A stretch of 64,000 nucleotides of DNA from Oncomelania hupensis (Eukaryota > Mollusca > Gastropoda > Littorinimorpha > Pomatiopsidae), in assembly GCA_036898135.1 (NCBI GenBank), contig CM072523.1, positions 3,975,959-4,039,958 on the forward strand, given 5' to 3'. The translations under genes and the position numbers were made by a program. Each line of letters begins with the position of its first letter. The first letter of the stretch is position 1. This document shows, one piece after another, positions 37,301 to 46,659 of the stretch. The notes under the pieces were generated by a model that worked only from the letters and a program-made list of their open reading frames with translations, made no database searches and was not told the origin of the DNA.

Positions 37301-40278
37301 CATTACTGGTGCGTGAATTATGGCTATCGGCAGCTACCCTACTGCAGCATCTTGGAAGTACACCAGTGACAAACGATCCTGCCCACATATTTTTCCAGCT
37401 TGTTTGCCTCGGCTTTTGGCCTTCTGTGCGTTACATGATGAGGGAAGGTTTGGTTTCTGAGGCACTGAAAAGCACGGCAGCCATCAAGGCTAGTGTTGAG
37501 ACCAGCCAAGACAACTTCATTTCCTACATCTTACCATACTGCAGTGATGTGGTGGCCTTTGACAATCTTGTACAGCGCGGCTGTTGGCGGGCTGTGTCCA
37601 AAATGATGAAAAGAAACATACCCGATGAAAAAAGATCTTGGGCGATTGCGCAAGCTCGCAACAGCGCTCGTGATGATGAGTTCCAGGCAGTTGCACGTGA
37701 GTGTAACATTACTGAAATTTGCCATCTGCTACATCGAGCAGAAAACTACTGTAACCTCCATGAAATTCACACGCTTGTTCGAGAGCTTGGATGGGACGAC
37801 ACATTTTCCACGCTCGTAATGAATTTTGTCAAAGAAAAGGACCAGGACCGTGTTGTAGGTCAACACATGATATTCAATCTGTCTGAAACTCCTCTTCCTC
37901 CTGCAGCCGTCATCGCTGTGCGTGACTCTATTACAAGAGATACAGCCGAAGACTGTCTGCCATATCTGTTGAGAGTTGTTCCACACGTAGAGCGGTCCCT
38001 GGAGTTAGAACATAATCCTGTCTATACTATGAGCTGTTTTATAAAGTTCATCACGGAGTTTCACAAGTACAGAGAGCGACAGCAAGATGAAAGACTGCTG
38101 TTTCTGATTTTGTCCGTTGTTGCCGTTTTTCCTGAAGCTCAGAGCGTGTGCCTAGGCATGTGCCTGCAGGAGAAAAAATGGGGACTTGTCAATCTTGCCA
38201 GCCTCACACACGTGTGGGAGCCGGTCAGGCGACAGCTGTTTGCGGCTGCAGTGAAGCAGGAACAATGGAGCGTGGTGAAGAAGTTTGCAAGTCACGCGTT
38301 GTACGATGATCAGCGACACTGGGCCATGCACATGGCCAGCAAAGAACACCAGTGGGAGGCCTACGTGCTGTTGGCGGAGCACACGCCGCCCTATATCGCT
38401 CACTTCCACCTAGCCAAGTTTGGCGATTGGGACAGCGTACTGATGGCGCTGAGACACGGAGCTAACATCCGAGACATGAAGCGATTTCTTCAGGAGGCAC
38501 GCAGGCAGAACTTGCAACACTGCAAGACCTGCGGACCAAGCAACTACACAGAGAGGGCCAGAATGCTTTCACTCATAGAGAGTGAACATATGAGACGACT
38601 GAGTCAGCCGTCAGACAAACATCCATGTGATACTGTTTTGTACGCAGTCACCCACAGAGTGCCGATCAAGAACTCGAACAGTTTGCTTCAGAGAGCTGTT
38701 GAAAGGAAATGGTGGCACGTAGTCAAGTGCATGGGGAAATATATGCTGAACGCCTCGCAGAGAAGTAAATTATTCACAGAGATGGTGACACAGCAACAGT
38801 GGGCAATTTGCCGCGAGTTGTTGGAGAGTGGTGTGGCTGTCAGCACGTGCTTGTCAGCCCTCCCAACGTTGCTGCGACACTGTCAGTGGGTGCTAGTGGG
38901 CAGGATCATGGACGTTGACGTGGGAGATTCCGTTCGACGCGAGCTGATTCAGTTTGCTGTAGAGCGAAGGGAGGGAAGCCTGGTGTGGCATTGTGTCAGC
39001 ACACTACGTCAAGGTCTAACCATGGAAGAACGGGAACGTCTGTTCAACCAGTCCATCGACAGGGGCATGTGGCAAGCCGTGAAACCTCTTGTGGAATTCA
39101 GCGATGATTTGGGACGAAGCCATCGTGACATAGCACTGGAAAAAGCCTTGGCCCAGCACCAGTGGGATGTAGTGGACTACTGCCAGACGTTCAGAGCTGA
39201 CATCAACCGACACAGAGAGTACGACGACAACCCTCTGCAGACGGCGGCCAAGAACGAGGACTGGGAAGGAGTGGAAGAAATGGTGTGTCGTGACGGTGAT
39301 CAGTCCCAGCTGGACAGGCAGGGTCTGAGTGTGCTGCACAGGGCGATACAAGCTGGTCAATGGGACACCGTGAAGAAACTGGTGCAGTATCAGGGAGACC
39401 TGCATCTCAAGGAAACCAACTCCAGTGCCGAAAGTACTCCGCTACAAACGTTGATTGACAAACGTCAAGGGGAGGTCATTGATCTAGCTTTGATGTGGAT
39501 TCCAGACCTGCACAAAGCAGAGAGTTCCAGCGGGGAGACGACTCTTCATGCGGTGTGTGAATCTGGATGGCTGGAGTCTATGTTTTACTTGGTGGCCAGA
39601 GGCGTGGATCCTTTAAAGGTCACTGATGATGGCGAATCAGTGCTGATGTACGCTGTCAAGCACAAAATCGCTCCACAGAGGATGTTGGCTGAATGTATCA
39701 AACTCGGTTTCAGCGCCCATCAGCCTAGCCTGACCAGCCGAACGTGGAAGATCGACAGACTGCAACATCGCCTTCAAGGTTACGACGCTTTTGTCTCTCC
39801 CGTGGAGTACGCAGTGTATCGCAACATGGCTGCCATCTGTGTCATGCTGTACGAGTCCGGAGCCTTCTCCAACAGCGAGGTGTTCACAATCAGGAGCCAG
39901 CTTCAGGAGATCCAGACAGCAAGGGACAAGGATCCAGAGGTGATTGCTTCTGCGAGAGAGAAGGAAGCCCTGGCCAACTACATTGAAAGAGTGGCCACGA
40001 CACCTCGCACTCTTCTGTCTACATGCTGCATTGCTGTTTCAAAGTGTTTGAACGTCCGTGGAAAGCTTCTGGACACTGCAGGGAACGTGATACTGTTCAG
40101 TCACGTTACAGGCCCTCAATTCTGCTGTAACGCTGCCATTCTAGACGAGGTTCTCGCTGACTTCACGTACGCTCACAGAAAAAGGCTGGAACTCCATCCC
40201 AGTTGGGTAAGTGATCTTAACGCTGCTCTTCGTGCAGAAAGTCGTCGTGAGTTAGATCAACTCCTCGAAAACTATTGA
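31315..40278 (+). CDS. Giant Trp-repeat alpha-solenoid / ankyrin / SOCS-box-like protein
   Basis: 2987 residues in one uninterrupted exon. The ATG at 31315 sits in a strong context (ACCATGG), and the open frame upstream has no other ATG. Residues 4-9 (PRKRAR) could be a nuclear signal. Residues about 67-738 hold eleven near-identical repeats of about 58 residues: LTTLVTRRMWRSVGKLLQRG, then VSDEQRRWAVQEAS, then FCDYILPHC. Two carry an acidic/Tyr insert (about 166-192 and 474-500). Diverged repeats with the same LL-x-x-GV-S...WAVEEA pattern continue to about 2630. Six ankyrin repeats lie at about 2638-2865 (for example GLSVLHRAIQAGQWDTVKKL). A BC-box-like TLLSTCCIAVSKCL is at about 2899. No enzyme motif, signal peptide or membrane segment is seen. 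Probably a cytoplasmic or nuclear scaffold or recognition protein. An E3 substrate-receptor role is only inferred. I know no named family for the long repeat. Confidence 0.92.
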   Translation: MATPRKRARYEDDTELTTAVKDEDWWRVGAILSKGVVSDDQRQWAVQEASEKADDFIICDNILPHCSDDQRDSVLTTLVTRRMWRSVGKLLQRGVSDEQRRWAVQEASKEENDFGFFNKILPHCSDDQRDLVLTTLVTRRMWISVGELLHRGVSDEQRRWAVQEASKRIKCKPDEDDDYYDYDYYYNENMFCDYILPHCSDDQRDSVLTTLVTRRMWRSVGKLLERGVSDEQRRWAVQEASKEENAFDFCNVIRSLYSDDQRDSLLTTLRKRRTRRSVVKLFHRGVNGEKPRWAVQRANKEENDFDFCDYILPHCSDDQRDSVLTTLVTRRMWRSVGKLLERGVSDEQRRWAVQEARNEEIDFGFFNNILPHCSDDQGDSLLTTLVTRRMWRSVGELLQQGVSDEQRRWAVQEASKEDNDFGFFNKILPHCCDDQRDSVLATLVTRRMWISVGELLHRGVSDEQRRWAVQEASKRITCKPDEDDDYYDDYDHYYNENMFCDYILPHCSDDQRDSVLTTLVTRRMWMSVGKLFQRGVSDKQRRWAVQEASKEENDFDFPLNILHHCSDDLLDSVLTTLVTRRMWRSVGKLLDRGVSDEQRRWAVQEASKEENDFDFCDYFLPHCSDDQRDSVLTTLVTRQMWRSVGKLLQRGISDEQRRWAVQMANKENDFDFCDYILPHCSDDQRDSLLTTLVTRRMWWSVGELLQRGVSDEQGRWAVQEAITHADNPDFFCHVLSHSDNGQLESAVRTGMAEIVWKGVHNKHILGNLHMLLEQRQIKLCDATVQVASKTCSHSDFFTYIFPHCSHDQCTSLLMYFMNHGAWHHVETILKQKQQHIAKSEIKVFTDNVKKWNADFLNCGSMFESSVLPSCSTAQIAEELQKMVGQGLWNNVASILKKGANDTIRRWAVEEACRHDDSEHFTESILPFCDDDQVGTILLHFVRGAQWEAADEVLKGKVKAVQRIWTIEQGASTASDADFAQYILHHSDTDQLENVFQTLITRRLWLSVDKILEKAVNDSLLSRAVTSALQWCTDCELTDHIVKHCTAEQLVALFTSLVEKGMWRAVAYVIDKGHVSDQQMTLAVTEASKVADEELLFSLLGCCPNSVHDRILSNAVDREQWSVVARLLAGGVSDNLQRSAVEEACRKDSGEHFVKHIFPYCAGDQVDRVLNTLVDRKQWPGVSTVMNHKDCSESAKRVAVGSALKTANGLDLVRYILALCNDTEVYTLLSSLVDNGQWGAVGQELQMKNLTEESRKSLLEMSSLKIGFADFCKEMFPYCTGKECNSLLTLMITHKKWQHVEKLLSKVNSDKQQWAIGQIKQQQSQFLYESGVFDLYMLTLSTGQLIEEELPYIVEHGYWKAAGKILSFAPHPEQLQSVVSKVCMKAGDPDLTEFFLPHCPKELLESALTILVSRGMWRAVGFVLQRGINRFEHVWVFEEAMQTASVVDFTDHLLPYCMDNSRDNVFAFLVSNGQWENVGKLLCQGVSEQQRQHAVEEGSTRADGFHFAEYILPHCVNDKLQPVLNQLLKRQQWDAVGLILKRGVPTDVHTWAMENCVKHASNSDLIKYIIPFCGRSQHDLVMIALMTRGLCREEMNDVDKQFLLEGASEVIKKRLVDPKDREETLQACHSINKSKLLLFFIRCRLWDCVSFILKESTAEAKVKAALDTAHRDKEVSVIIDQMAQQHYWSSVGEILSQEENELKHGLPRHWSGPLGMRTFVQNVVPSLTSDQSEVLLSELTCRCQWKSVGAVLQHGVSETLHRRVIHEASLFACEDDFIDYLVPHCDIGQVVTVLQNVCSRGHLRSAGNLILKEKHDLHSPQQEECKRGGINQITLQLARKKYWLALAYLLHNMEVTTSTEVTNIKHSGASVDEVLDCVLKLLIKHSLWDAFNVAVRHGLSLTILQSAIKELCQTAPEDEICHRVLPYCPDEHLPTILSQLQSSGFWRSVGYVLQKPIDSHLMNQAIEAASKKASDREFSEYIAVYCGRASADTVMTTLLVRELWLSAATLLQHLGSTPVTNDPAHIFFQLVCLGFWPSVRYMMREGLVSEALKSTAAIKASVETSQDNFISYILPYCSDVVAFDNLVQRGCWRAVSKMMKRNIPDEKRSWAIAQARNSARDDEFQAVARECNITEICHLLHRAENYCNLHEIHTLVRELGWDDTFSTLVMNFVKEKDQDRVVGQHMIFNLSETPLPPAAVIAVRDSITRDTAEDCLPYLLRVVPHVERSLELEHNPVYTMSCFIKFITEFHKYRERQQDERLLFLILSVVAVFPEAQSVCLGMCLQEKKWGLVNLASLTHVWEPVRRQLFAAAVKQEQWSVVKKFASHALYDDQRHWAMHMASKEHQWEAYVLLAEHTPPYIAHFHLAKFGDWDSVLMALRHGANIRDMKRFLQEARRQNLQHCKTCGPSNYTERARMLSLIESEHMRRLSQPSDKHPCDTVLYAVTHRVPIKNSNSLLQRAVERKWWHVVKCMGKYMLNASQRSKLFTEMVTQQQWAICRELLESGVAVSTCLSALPTLLRHCQWVLVGRIMDVDVGDSVRRELIQFAVERREGSLVWHCVSTLRQGLTMEERERLFNQSIDRGMWQAVKPLVEFSDDLGRSHRDIALEKALAQHQWDVVDYCQTFRADINRHREYDDNPLQTAAKNEDWEGVEEMVCRDGDQSQLDRQGLSVLHRAIQAGQWDTVKKLVQYQGDLHLKETNSSAESTPLQTLIDKRQGEVIDLALMWIPDLHKAESSSGETTLHAVCESGWLESMFYLVARGVDPLKVTDDGESVLMYAVKHKIAPQRMLAECIKLGFSAHQPSLTSRTWKIDRLQHRLQGYDAFVSPVEYAVYRNMAAICVMLYESGAFSNSEVFTIRSQLQEIQTARDKDPEVIASAREKEALANYIERVATTPRTLLSTCCIAVSKCLNVRGKLLDTAGNVILFSHVTGPQFCCNAAILDEVLADFTYAHRKRLELHPSWVSDLNAALRAESRRELDQLLENY
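31513..33354 (+). repeat. Intragenic higher-order repeat: two 921-bp blocks of five units
   Basis: Units of 174 bp are arranged as blocks 31513-32433 and 32434-33354. The second unit of each block carries the same acidic insert (KPDEDDDYY...), showing that five units were duplicated together. The nucleotide similarity is high, so the expansion is recent. The frame is kept because every unit length is a multiple of three. Confidence 0.85.
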
Positions 40279-41240
40279 TCTTTCACAATCTTTGCAGCAG
40301 GGTAGTTTACATGGCAGGATTTAGAGGTTCTTGATTATCGCATGGTGCTGGCTTGTGGAGTAACCAACGTTATTGAAAAACAGGATTTGGCCCACGAGCT
40401 GCCTCACTCATGAAATAACTACGTACAGAGATGGTTATAATTCTTCAGTCAACAGCATCAATCCAATATCATATCTCCTGGCATAGATTCCTCGACGGAC
40501 GAGTCATTGTGACCACGCTTTTGGCTGTGGACGTTTTCATGCATTGTATATTTTGACATTCATGCATCCTTAGTATTGGGTCTCAAGATTTAGTGACGGC
40601 AGTATTAGTCTTGAGTGGAGACACAAGAACTCCTCTCATTATATATACATATATACAGCGTGTGGAATAGCAGTCTCCTAGCTACAAGCTTAGTGTAGTA
40701 GAATTCTTTGGGTTATTTCATCTGGCACTAGTTTAGTGTGTGGAACAACTCTCGAGCTGTGTTGAAGGTGCAAGGAATTTCTTTGGGTTGTTCGTAATAT
40801 GACATCACCGTCTTTGATATGTGAGTTGTTTGATATATGATATCACAGTTATTGATCTGGGATGTATTCGTTAAATGACAGTCATAGTCTTTGATTTGTG
40901 GGTTGTTAATTATGTGGCAATCATCGTCTTTGATCTGTGGGTTGTTCGTGATATGACATTCATGGTCTTTGAGCTGTGAGTTGTTCGTAATATGACATCA
41001 TAGTCTTTTGATCTATCAGTTGTAATATGACATCATAGTCTGTGATCTTTGTCTTTCTATCAATGTGGCTATAGTCAGATGACATATTGACTTTTGAAGA
41101 CGTGTTTACTGGTCGACTAATGCTCTCTCATACTTGGAAGATTTGTGAAGATTCACGAACTGTTTTTCGAGGTTCTCAGGTCAAAAACCTGGGTTCCTGA
41201 ACCTTTTTTTTCCAAATAAACGTTTTGCCCAAAAGGTGAA
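40279..41240 (+). other. Probable 3' UTR of the giant gene
   Basis: Non-coding. Contains a degenerate tandem at 40795-41060 (TCTTTGATCTGTGGGTTGTT, then CGTAATATGACAT) and the first clear AATAAA at 41215-41220. The arms CGAGGTTCTCAG (41168-41179) and CTGAGAACCTCG (41259-41270) are perfect inverted repeats around the signal. Confidence 0.5.
41215..41220 (+). promoter_or_regulatory. Candidate polyadenylation signal of the giant gene
   Basis: AATAAA 937 bp after the stop codon, inside the loop of a 12-bp-stem inverted repeat. Confidence 0.45.
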
Positions 41241-41829
41241 AGAGCCTAGGTTACAGATCTGAGAACCTCGAATATAGGTTGGTGAAACCCTCCGAAACTT
41301 TCAATGATGACAGGCCATTATCAAGACTTTCGACCAGTGCTACAGATAATATGTAAACCATTTTTGTGTTGGCAGAGATGGTGTAGAATCCTGTGAATGT
41401 CATTTTTTTAACCTTTTCTCACTTGTTGATGTAATGCGTGACGTAATCTGGGTGTGAGTGTGTGGTGGGGGAGTAAGGGGGGAGAGGAAGGGGAGTGTTT
41501 GGAAAGAGGGTGAGGTAGGGGTGTAACTAAAAGGTATTTGAGTGTGTAAAAACATAGTTTGCTCTTTAAAACAGATGTTGTTGTTATTGTGACTTTGTAC
41601 ACGGATTTGAAAGTAAACCAATGAGAGAGAACTTGTAGAAACGATTGCGGATGTGAAGAGAAACTCGCTCATTGAAAAGTCTGGTTTTAAATCCTTGAAA
41701 TTACGACTAATTACAACTAGTTCACATTGTAAACACAGTTGTCTTCCCATGCATGTGGCAAAATATAAAACTTGTTTTATCTAAATGTAAATATTAGTGT
41801 ATATTTTATTAAGATGTAATGACTTTGTC

Positions 41830-42360
41830 TAGTTGTATCTTTTCACAAGTAAACGCGTGTTTATGTTTTATTCCTATGTAAAGACGTGTTTATGATTTAT
41901 TCCTATTTAAAGACGTGTTTTTGTTTTATTCCTATGTAAAGACTGTTTATGTTTAATTCATATAAAATCACGTGTTTATGTTTAATTCATATGTAAACAC
42001 GTGTTTGTGTTTTATTCATATGTAAACACACATTCATGTTTTATTCATTTGTAAAGACGTGTCTGTGGTTTATTCATAAGTAAAGACGTGTTTGTGTTTT
42101 ATTCATATGTAAACACATGTTTATGTTTTATTCATATGTAAACACATGTTTATGTTTTATTCATATGTAAACACATGTTTATGTTTTATTGATATGTAAA
42201 CACTTGCGTTTGTTTTATTAAAATGTGAACTGTAAATGTGTTTGTTTTGTTTCGAATATGAACACAAAATATAAATATTTTATTAAAATGTAAGCGTTTT
42301 ATTTATTCTGATGAGAATATTTGTGTACGCTTTATTAAAATGTAAATATTGGGGAATGTA
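41830..42360. repeat. Degenerate 31-bp AT-rich tandem repeat
   Basis: Repeats of TTTATGTTTTATTCATATGT and AAACACATG with drift. Similar phrases recur at 43090-43380. Confidence 0.8.
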
Positions 42361-42565
42361 GGGGTTGGACAGGCGTTAGCAATGTTAAGCAACGTCAGTC
42401 AGACTTAGTGTAGGGGTTGGACAGGCGTTAGCAATGTTAAGCAACGTCAATCAGGCTTATTGTAGAGGTTGGACAGGCGTTAGCAATGTTAATCAACGTC
42501 AATCAGGATTAGTGTAGGGGTTGGACAGGCGTTAGCAATGTTAATCAACGTCAGTCAGGCTTAGT
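42355..42565. repeat. 52-bp minisatellite, four copies
   Basis: GGGGTTGGACAGGCGTTAGC, AATGTTAAGCAACGTCAGTC, then AGACTTAGTGTA. Confidence 0.92.
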
Positions 42566-42574
42566 ACTTGTGTG

Positions 42575-42930
42575 GGTGTGCATACTTGGAAGTCAACCAC
42601 CAAAGGACACAGACTGAAACATGCACACCATACTTGGAAGTCAACCACCAAAGGACACAGACTGAAACAAGCACACCATACTTGGAAGTCAACCACCAAA
42701 GGACACAGACTGAAACAAGCACACCATACTTGGAAGTCAACCACCAAAGAACACAGACTGAAACAAGCGCACCATACTTGGAAGTCAACCACCAAAGAAC
42801 ACAGACTGAAACAAGCACACCATACTTGGAAGTCAACCACCAAAGGACACAGACTGAAACAAGCACACCATACTTGGAAGTCAACCACCAAAGGACACAG
42901 ACTGAAACAAGCACACCATACACCCCACTC
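42575..42930. repeat. 48-bp minisatellite, about seven copies
   Basis: CTTGGAAGTCAACCACCAAA, GGACACAGACTGAAACAAGC, then ACACCATA. Forty-eight is divisible by three, so four frames stay open and mimic repeat proteins. The right end runs into a SINE body at about 42945. Confidence 0.93.
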
Positions 42931-42944
42931 CACCCAGCTGTCAA

Positions 42945-43095
42945 TGGGTTCCTGGATCTGTTTAGGACAGGGGAAGGTAACGCAGTGAGGGAAAGGTGAT
43001 AGGCACCGCCCTCATTAAGCTGGCCAACAGAAAAGGAGGGTATAAACGCTTACATCCCCAACAACCAAAAGGTTACGGGAACACATTTACCACCT
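42945..43095 (+). repeat. Body fragment of the 5S-related SINE
   Basis: GGGGAAGGTAACGCAGTGAG, CCGCCCTCATTAAGCTGGCC and the final ACATTTACC align with the body of the element at 29649-29936 (read on its minus strand). The head is missing and the 48-bp array stands in its place. Confidence 0.7.
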
Positions 43096-43099
43096 TAAA

Positions 43100-44320
43100 A
43101 TGCTTTTGTATGTTTTATTAAAATTGTAAATATTTGAATTTTCCTTATTTAAATGTAAACAATTGTGACTTTGTTGTATTACAAACGCTACATGAATTTT
43201 TCATTCATGTGTATGTATTGGTTTATTTTGCAATGTGAATACAAATTTGTGTATGTTTTTTTCAAATATAAACACTTAATGTATGTTTTATTTATATTTT
43301 ACAAACTTGTGAGTTGTTCCAATTCATGTGTAAATAATAGTGTATGTTTTAATCGTACATAAACATTTGTGGACATGTTACAAATCTTGTGTTTTTGTTT
43401 ATGAAGATGTTCACTTCAACCTACATAAGTATTATGAGGACAACAATTATACAAGGATACAAACGTCTTTAATGCCAAGTGAACACAAATGGAATTCACT
43501 TTGAAAAGAAGACTGCAACAGAAAGCGTTTGACTTTAGTGTGATCAATAGATGTCTCAACTTAAGGAACTTGTGTTTTCCTCCAAACTGCATCTTCAGAC
43601 TGAGACAGACTTTACATGTTGAACTTATAAAGAATTATACTGAATGCAATGCATTTGCTTTCCTTTTGTGAAACTCAAATACTTTGACGTTGTTGTATTG
43701 TGTTGTGCAGTTTGCCGTACATTCCGTGTAAACAAAATCACTTCCTTTCATTAATGGCACATAGTTGTGTGTTCTCACTCAGTTACTGCAAAAACACTCA
43801 GGTGCGTACAATGGAAATATAGTTTTGTGTTCTCACTCAGTTACTGCAAAGACACTCAGGTGCGTACGATGCATACAGACATGTGCTTGTATGACATGTA
43901 CTTGTTTTTCCAATGGTTTTGTTCTGTAAAATTGTATTTATTCATTTATTTCATAATGTTTGAAATGTAATATTACAAATTTGTGTTTTGTAAGTAGAAT
44001 AATTTGTAAGGCATTACTGAAGACGGTTAAAGCATGTGGATATATGTCTACTGTCTTGTGGAATGAAAACATATATGTGTTTGCCGTAGCTGCTGTGCCG
44101 AACAGATCTGGAACTTGTCAACTTGCATGTTGCCACAAGGAAAAAACAGGACACACACCGCTACTTTTCTCGCCCTACCTACTCACAAAAAACATTTATA
44201 AATTTATTACAAAGTCCACCCGCTCCCAAACGTCTCGACCTATCCAACTGGATGTGGCAAAATGGACGTTTCCCAAACCCTATGTCCAGTCCGGTTTTCC
44301 CCACAAGCTTGCATTGTGTA
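43100..44320. other. AT-rich region without a gene
   Basis: Contains TGTATGTTTTATT-type degenerate repeats and a roughly 60-bp direct duplication (TGTTCTCACTCAGTTACTGC at about 43774 and 43830). The short ORFs have no protein-like pattern. Confidence 0.5.
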
Positions 44321-44321
44321 C

Positions 44322-45640
44322 ATTATATTAAAATACCATGATCACTTTACTGCTTTCTGTAAATTGTATTAAAATACCATAATCACTGTACTGTTTTCTG
44401 TAAATTGTATTAAAATACCATAATCACTGTACTGTTTTCTCTAAATTGTATTAAAATACCATAATCACTTTACTGTTTTCTGTAAATTGTATTAAAATAC
44501 CATGATCACTGTACTGTTTTCTGTAAATTGTATTAAAATACCATGATCACTGTACTGTTTTCTGTAAATTGTATTAAAATACCATAATCACTGTACTGTT
44601 TTCTGTAAATTATATTAAAATACCATAATCACTGTACTGTTTTCTCTAAATTGTATTAAAATACCATAATCACTGTACTGTTTTCTGTAAATTGTATTAA
44701 AATACCATAATCACTGTACTGTTTTCTGTAAATTGTATTAAAATACCATAATCACTGTACTGTTTTCTCTAAATTATATTAAAATACCATGATCACTGTA
44801 CTGTTTTCTGTAAATTGTATTAAAATACCATAATCACTGTACTGTTTTCTCTAAATTATATTAAAATACCATGATCACTGTACTGTTTTCTGTAAATTGT
44901 ATTAAAATACCATAATCACTGTACTGTTTTCTCTAAATTGTATTAAAATACCATAATCACTGTACTGTTTTCTGTAAATTATATTAAAATACCATAGTCA
45001 CTGTACTGTTTTCTGTAAATTGTATTAAAATACCATAATCACTGTACTGTTTTCTGTAAATTATATTAAAATACCATGATCACTGTACTGTTTTCTGTAA
45101 ATTATATTAAAATACCATAATCACTGTACTGTTTTCTGTAAATTATATTAAAATACCATAATCACTGTACTGTTTTCTGTAAATTATATTAAAATACCAT
45201 AATCACTACTGTTTTCTGTAAATTGTATTAAAATACCATGATCACTGTACTGTTTTCTCTAAATTGTATTAAAATACCATGATCACTTTACTGTTTTCTC
45301 TAAATTGTATTAAAATACCATAATCACTGTACTGTTTTCTGTAAATTGTATTAAAATACCATAATCACTGTACTGTTTTCTGTAAATTATATTAAAATAC
45401 CATAATCACTGTACTGTTTTCTGTAAATTATATTAAAATACCATAATAACCACCGTACGATGTTTTCTGTAAATTATATTAAAATACCATAATAACCACC
45501 GTACGATGTTTTCTGTAAATTATATTAAAATACCATAATAACCACCGTACGATGTTTTCTGTAAATTATATTAAAATACCATAATAACCACCGTGCTATG
45601 TTTCCCGTAAATTATTTTAAAATAGCATAATAGCCACCAT
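44322..45640. repeat. 41-bp minisatellite, about 32 copies
   Basis: TTAAAATACCATAATCACTG, TACTGTTTTCTGTAAATTGT, A. The last five units carry a shared variant (AATAACCACCGTACGATG). Confidence 0.96.
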
Positions 45641-45723
45641 ACTATGTTTTCTGTATAATAACTTGTCAGTTCAGGTAGACAGTAGTCACTGTTTGTTAAT
45701 TTTGCCAACAAAACTATATCTGT

Positions 45724-45913
45724 GCTGTGTGGCTCATCCTCCTGTGTGTTGGTGTGCTGAACCATAGAACACTGCACCTCATCCTCCTGTGTGTTGGTGT
45801 GCTGAACCATAAAACACTGCACCTCATCCTGCTGTGTGTTGGTGTGCTGAACCATAAAACACTGCACCTCATCCTCCTGTGTGTTGGTGTGCTGAACCAT
45901 AAAACACTGCACC
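45724..45913. repeat. 45-bp minisatellite, four copies
   Basis: CACCTCATCCTCCTGTGTGT, TGGTGTGCTGAACCATAAAA, CACTG. It stays open in several frames because 45 is divisible by three. Confidence 0.93.
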
Positions 45914-46324
45914 TGTAAAACATAACACAAACCACGAGTGCCTTCTGGCAGTCTGGTCAAGACCTCGAATATGTTAACAATTTACTTTGTTTATTTGTTT
46001 AGTACAAGTTTTATTTCCTTTGACAAGTTTACTTGATGTGGATTACTTTAATGCGATCTCATTGTTCTGTTTTAACCTTCAATCGTACTTCAGTATTAGG
46101 CCTACTTCAATTGTATTTATAACTGTTATGTATTATGTTTGTTCTGCAATGTGTTTGTTTTTTGTTATTGTTAAATGCATGAACCTTTACAAGTTTTCTT
46201 TGTGTGTATGATTTCAAATAATGTATTCTTTGGCGTGAAAGTATATTGTAGGATAAAGTTTACTTCGTGTGTATTCGTGTGTTTTATTGTAATGTATGGG
46301 GATTTGTGCTGGAATGTTAAACTT

Positions 46325-46640
46325 ACACGGCCGACGAGACTTAAGCGTGCCGAACTTACTCAAACGTTGGCCGACAAGACGTGAGCGTGCCGAACATACT
46401 CAAACGTTGGCCAACGACACGTGAGCGCCAAACACACTCAATGTTGGCCGACGACACGTGAGCGCCAAACATACTCAAATGTCGGCCGACGACACGTGAG
46501 CGCCAAACATACTTAAATGTCGGTCGACGAGACGTGAGCGCCGAACACACTGAAAGGTCGGCCGTCGGCAGTCTACATGTAAAGTTGGGCGCCGAGATGT
46601 ATGAAGGGCCTTCAACCTCAAAAGTCGGCCAACGAGATAA
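46325..46640. repeat. GC-rich 37-40 bp minisatellite, about seven copies
   Basis: GGCCGACGACACGTGAGCGC, then CAAACATACTCAAATGTC. It stands out as a GC island within AT-rich surroundings, and every unit carries a CACGTG or GACGTG core. Confidence 0.88.
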
Positions 46641-46659
46641 TTTTACTGTGGACACTTAG

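Noticed and set aside
33783..39405. Minus-strand and alternate-frame ORFs within the giant gene
   Set aside because: All lie opposite or inside the 2987-codon frame and show no independent domain.
42541..42999. Several overlapping repeat ORFs on both strands
   Set aside because: The 48-bp period keeps four frames open. This is a minisatellite, not a repeat protein.
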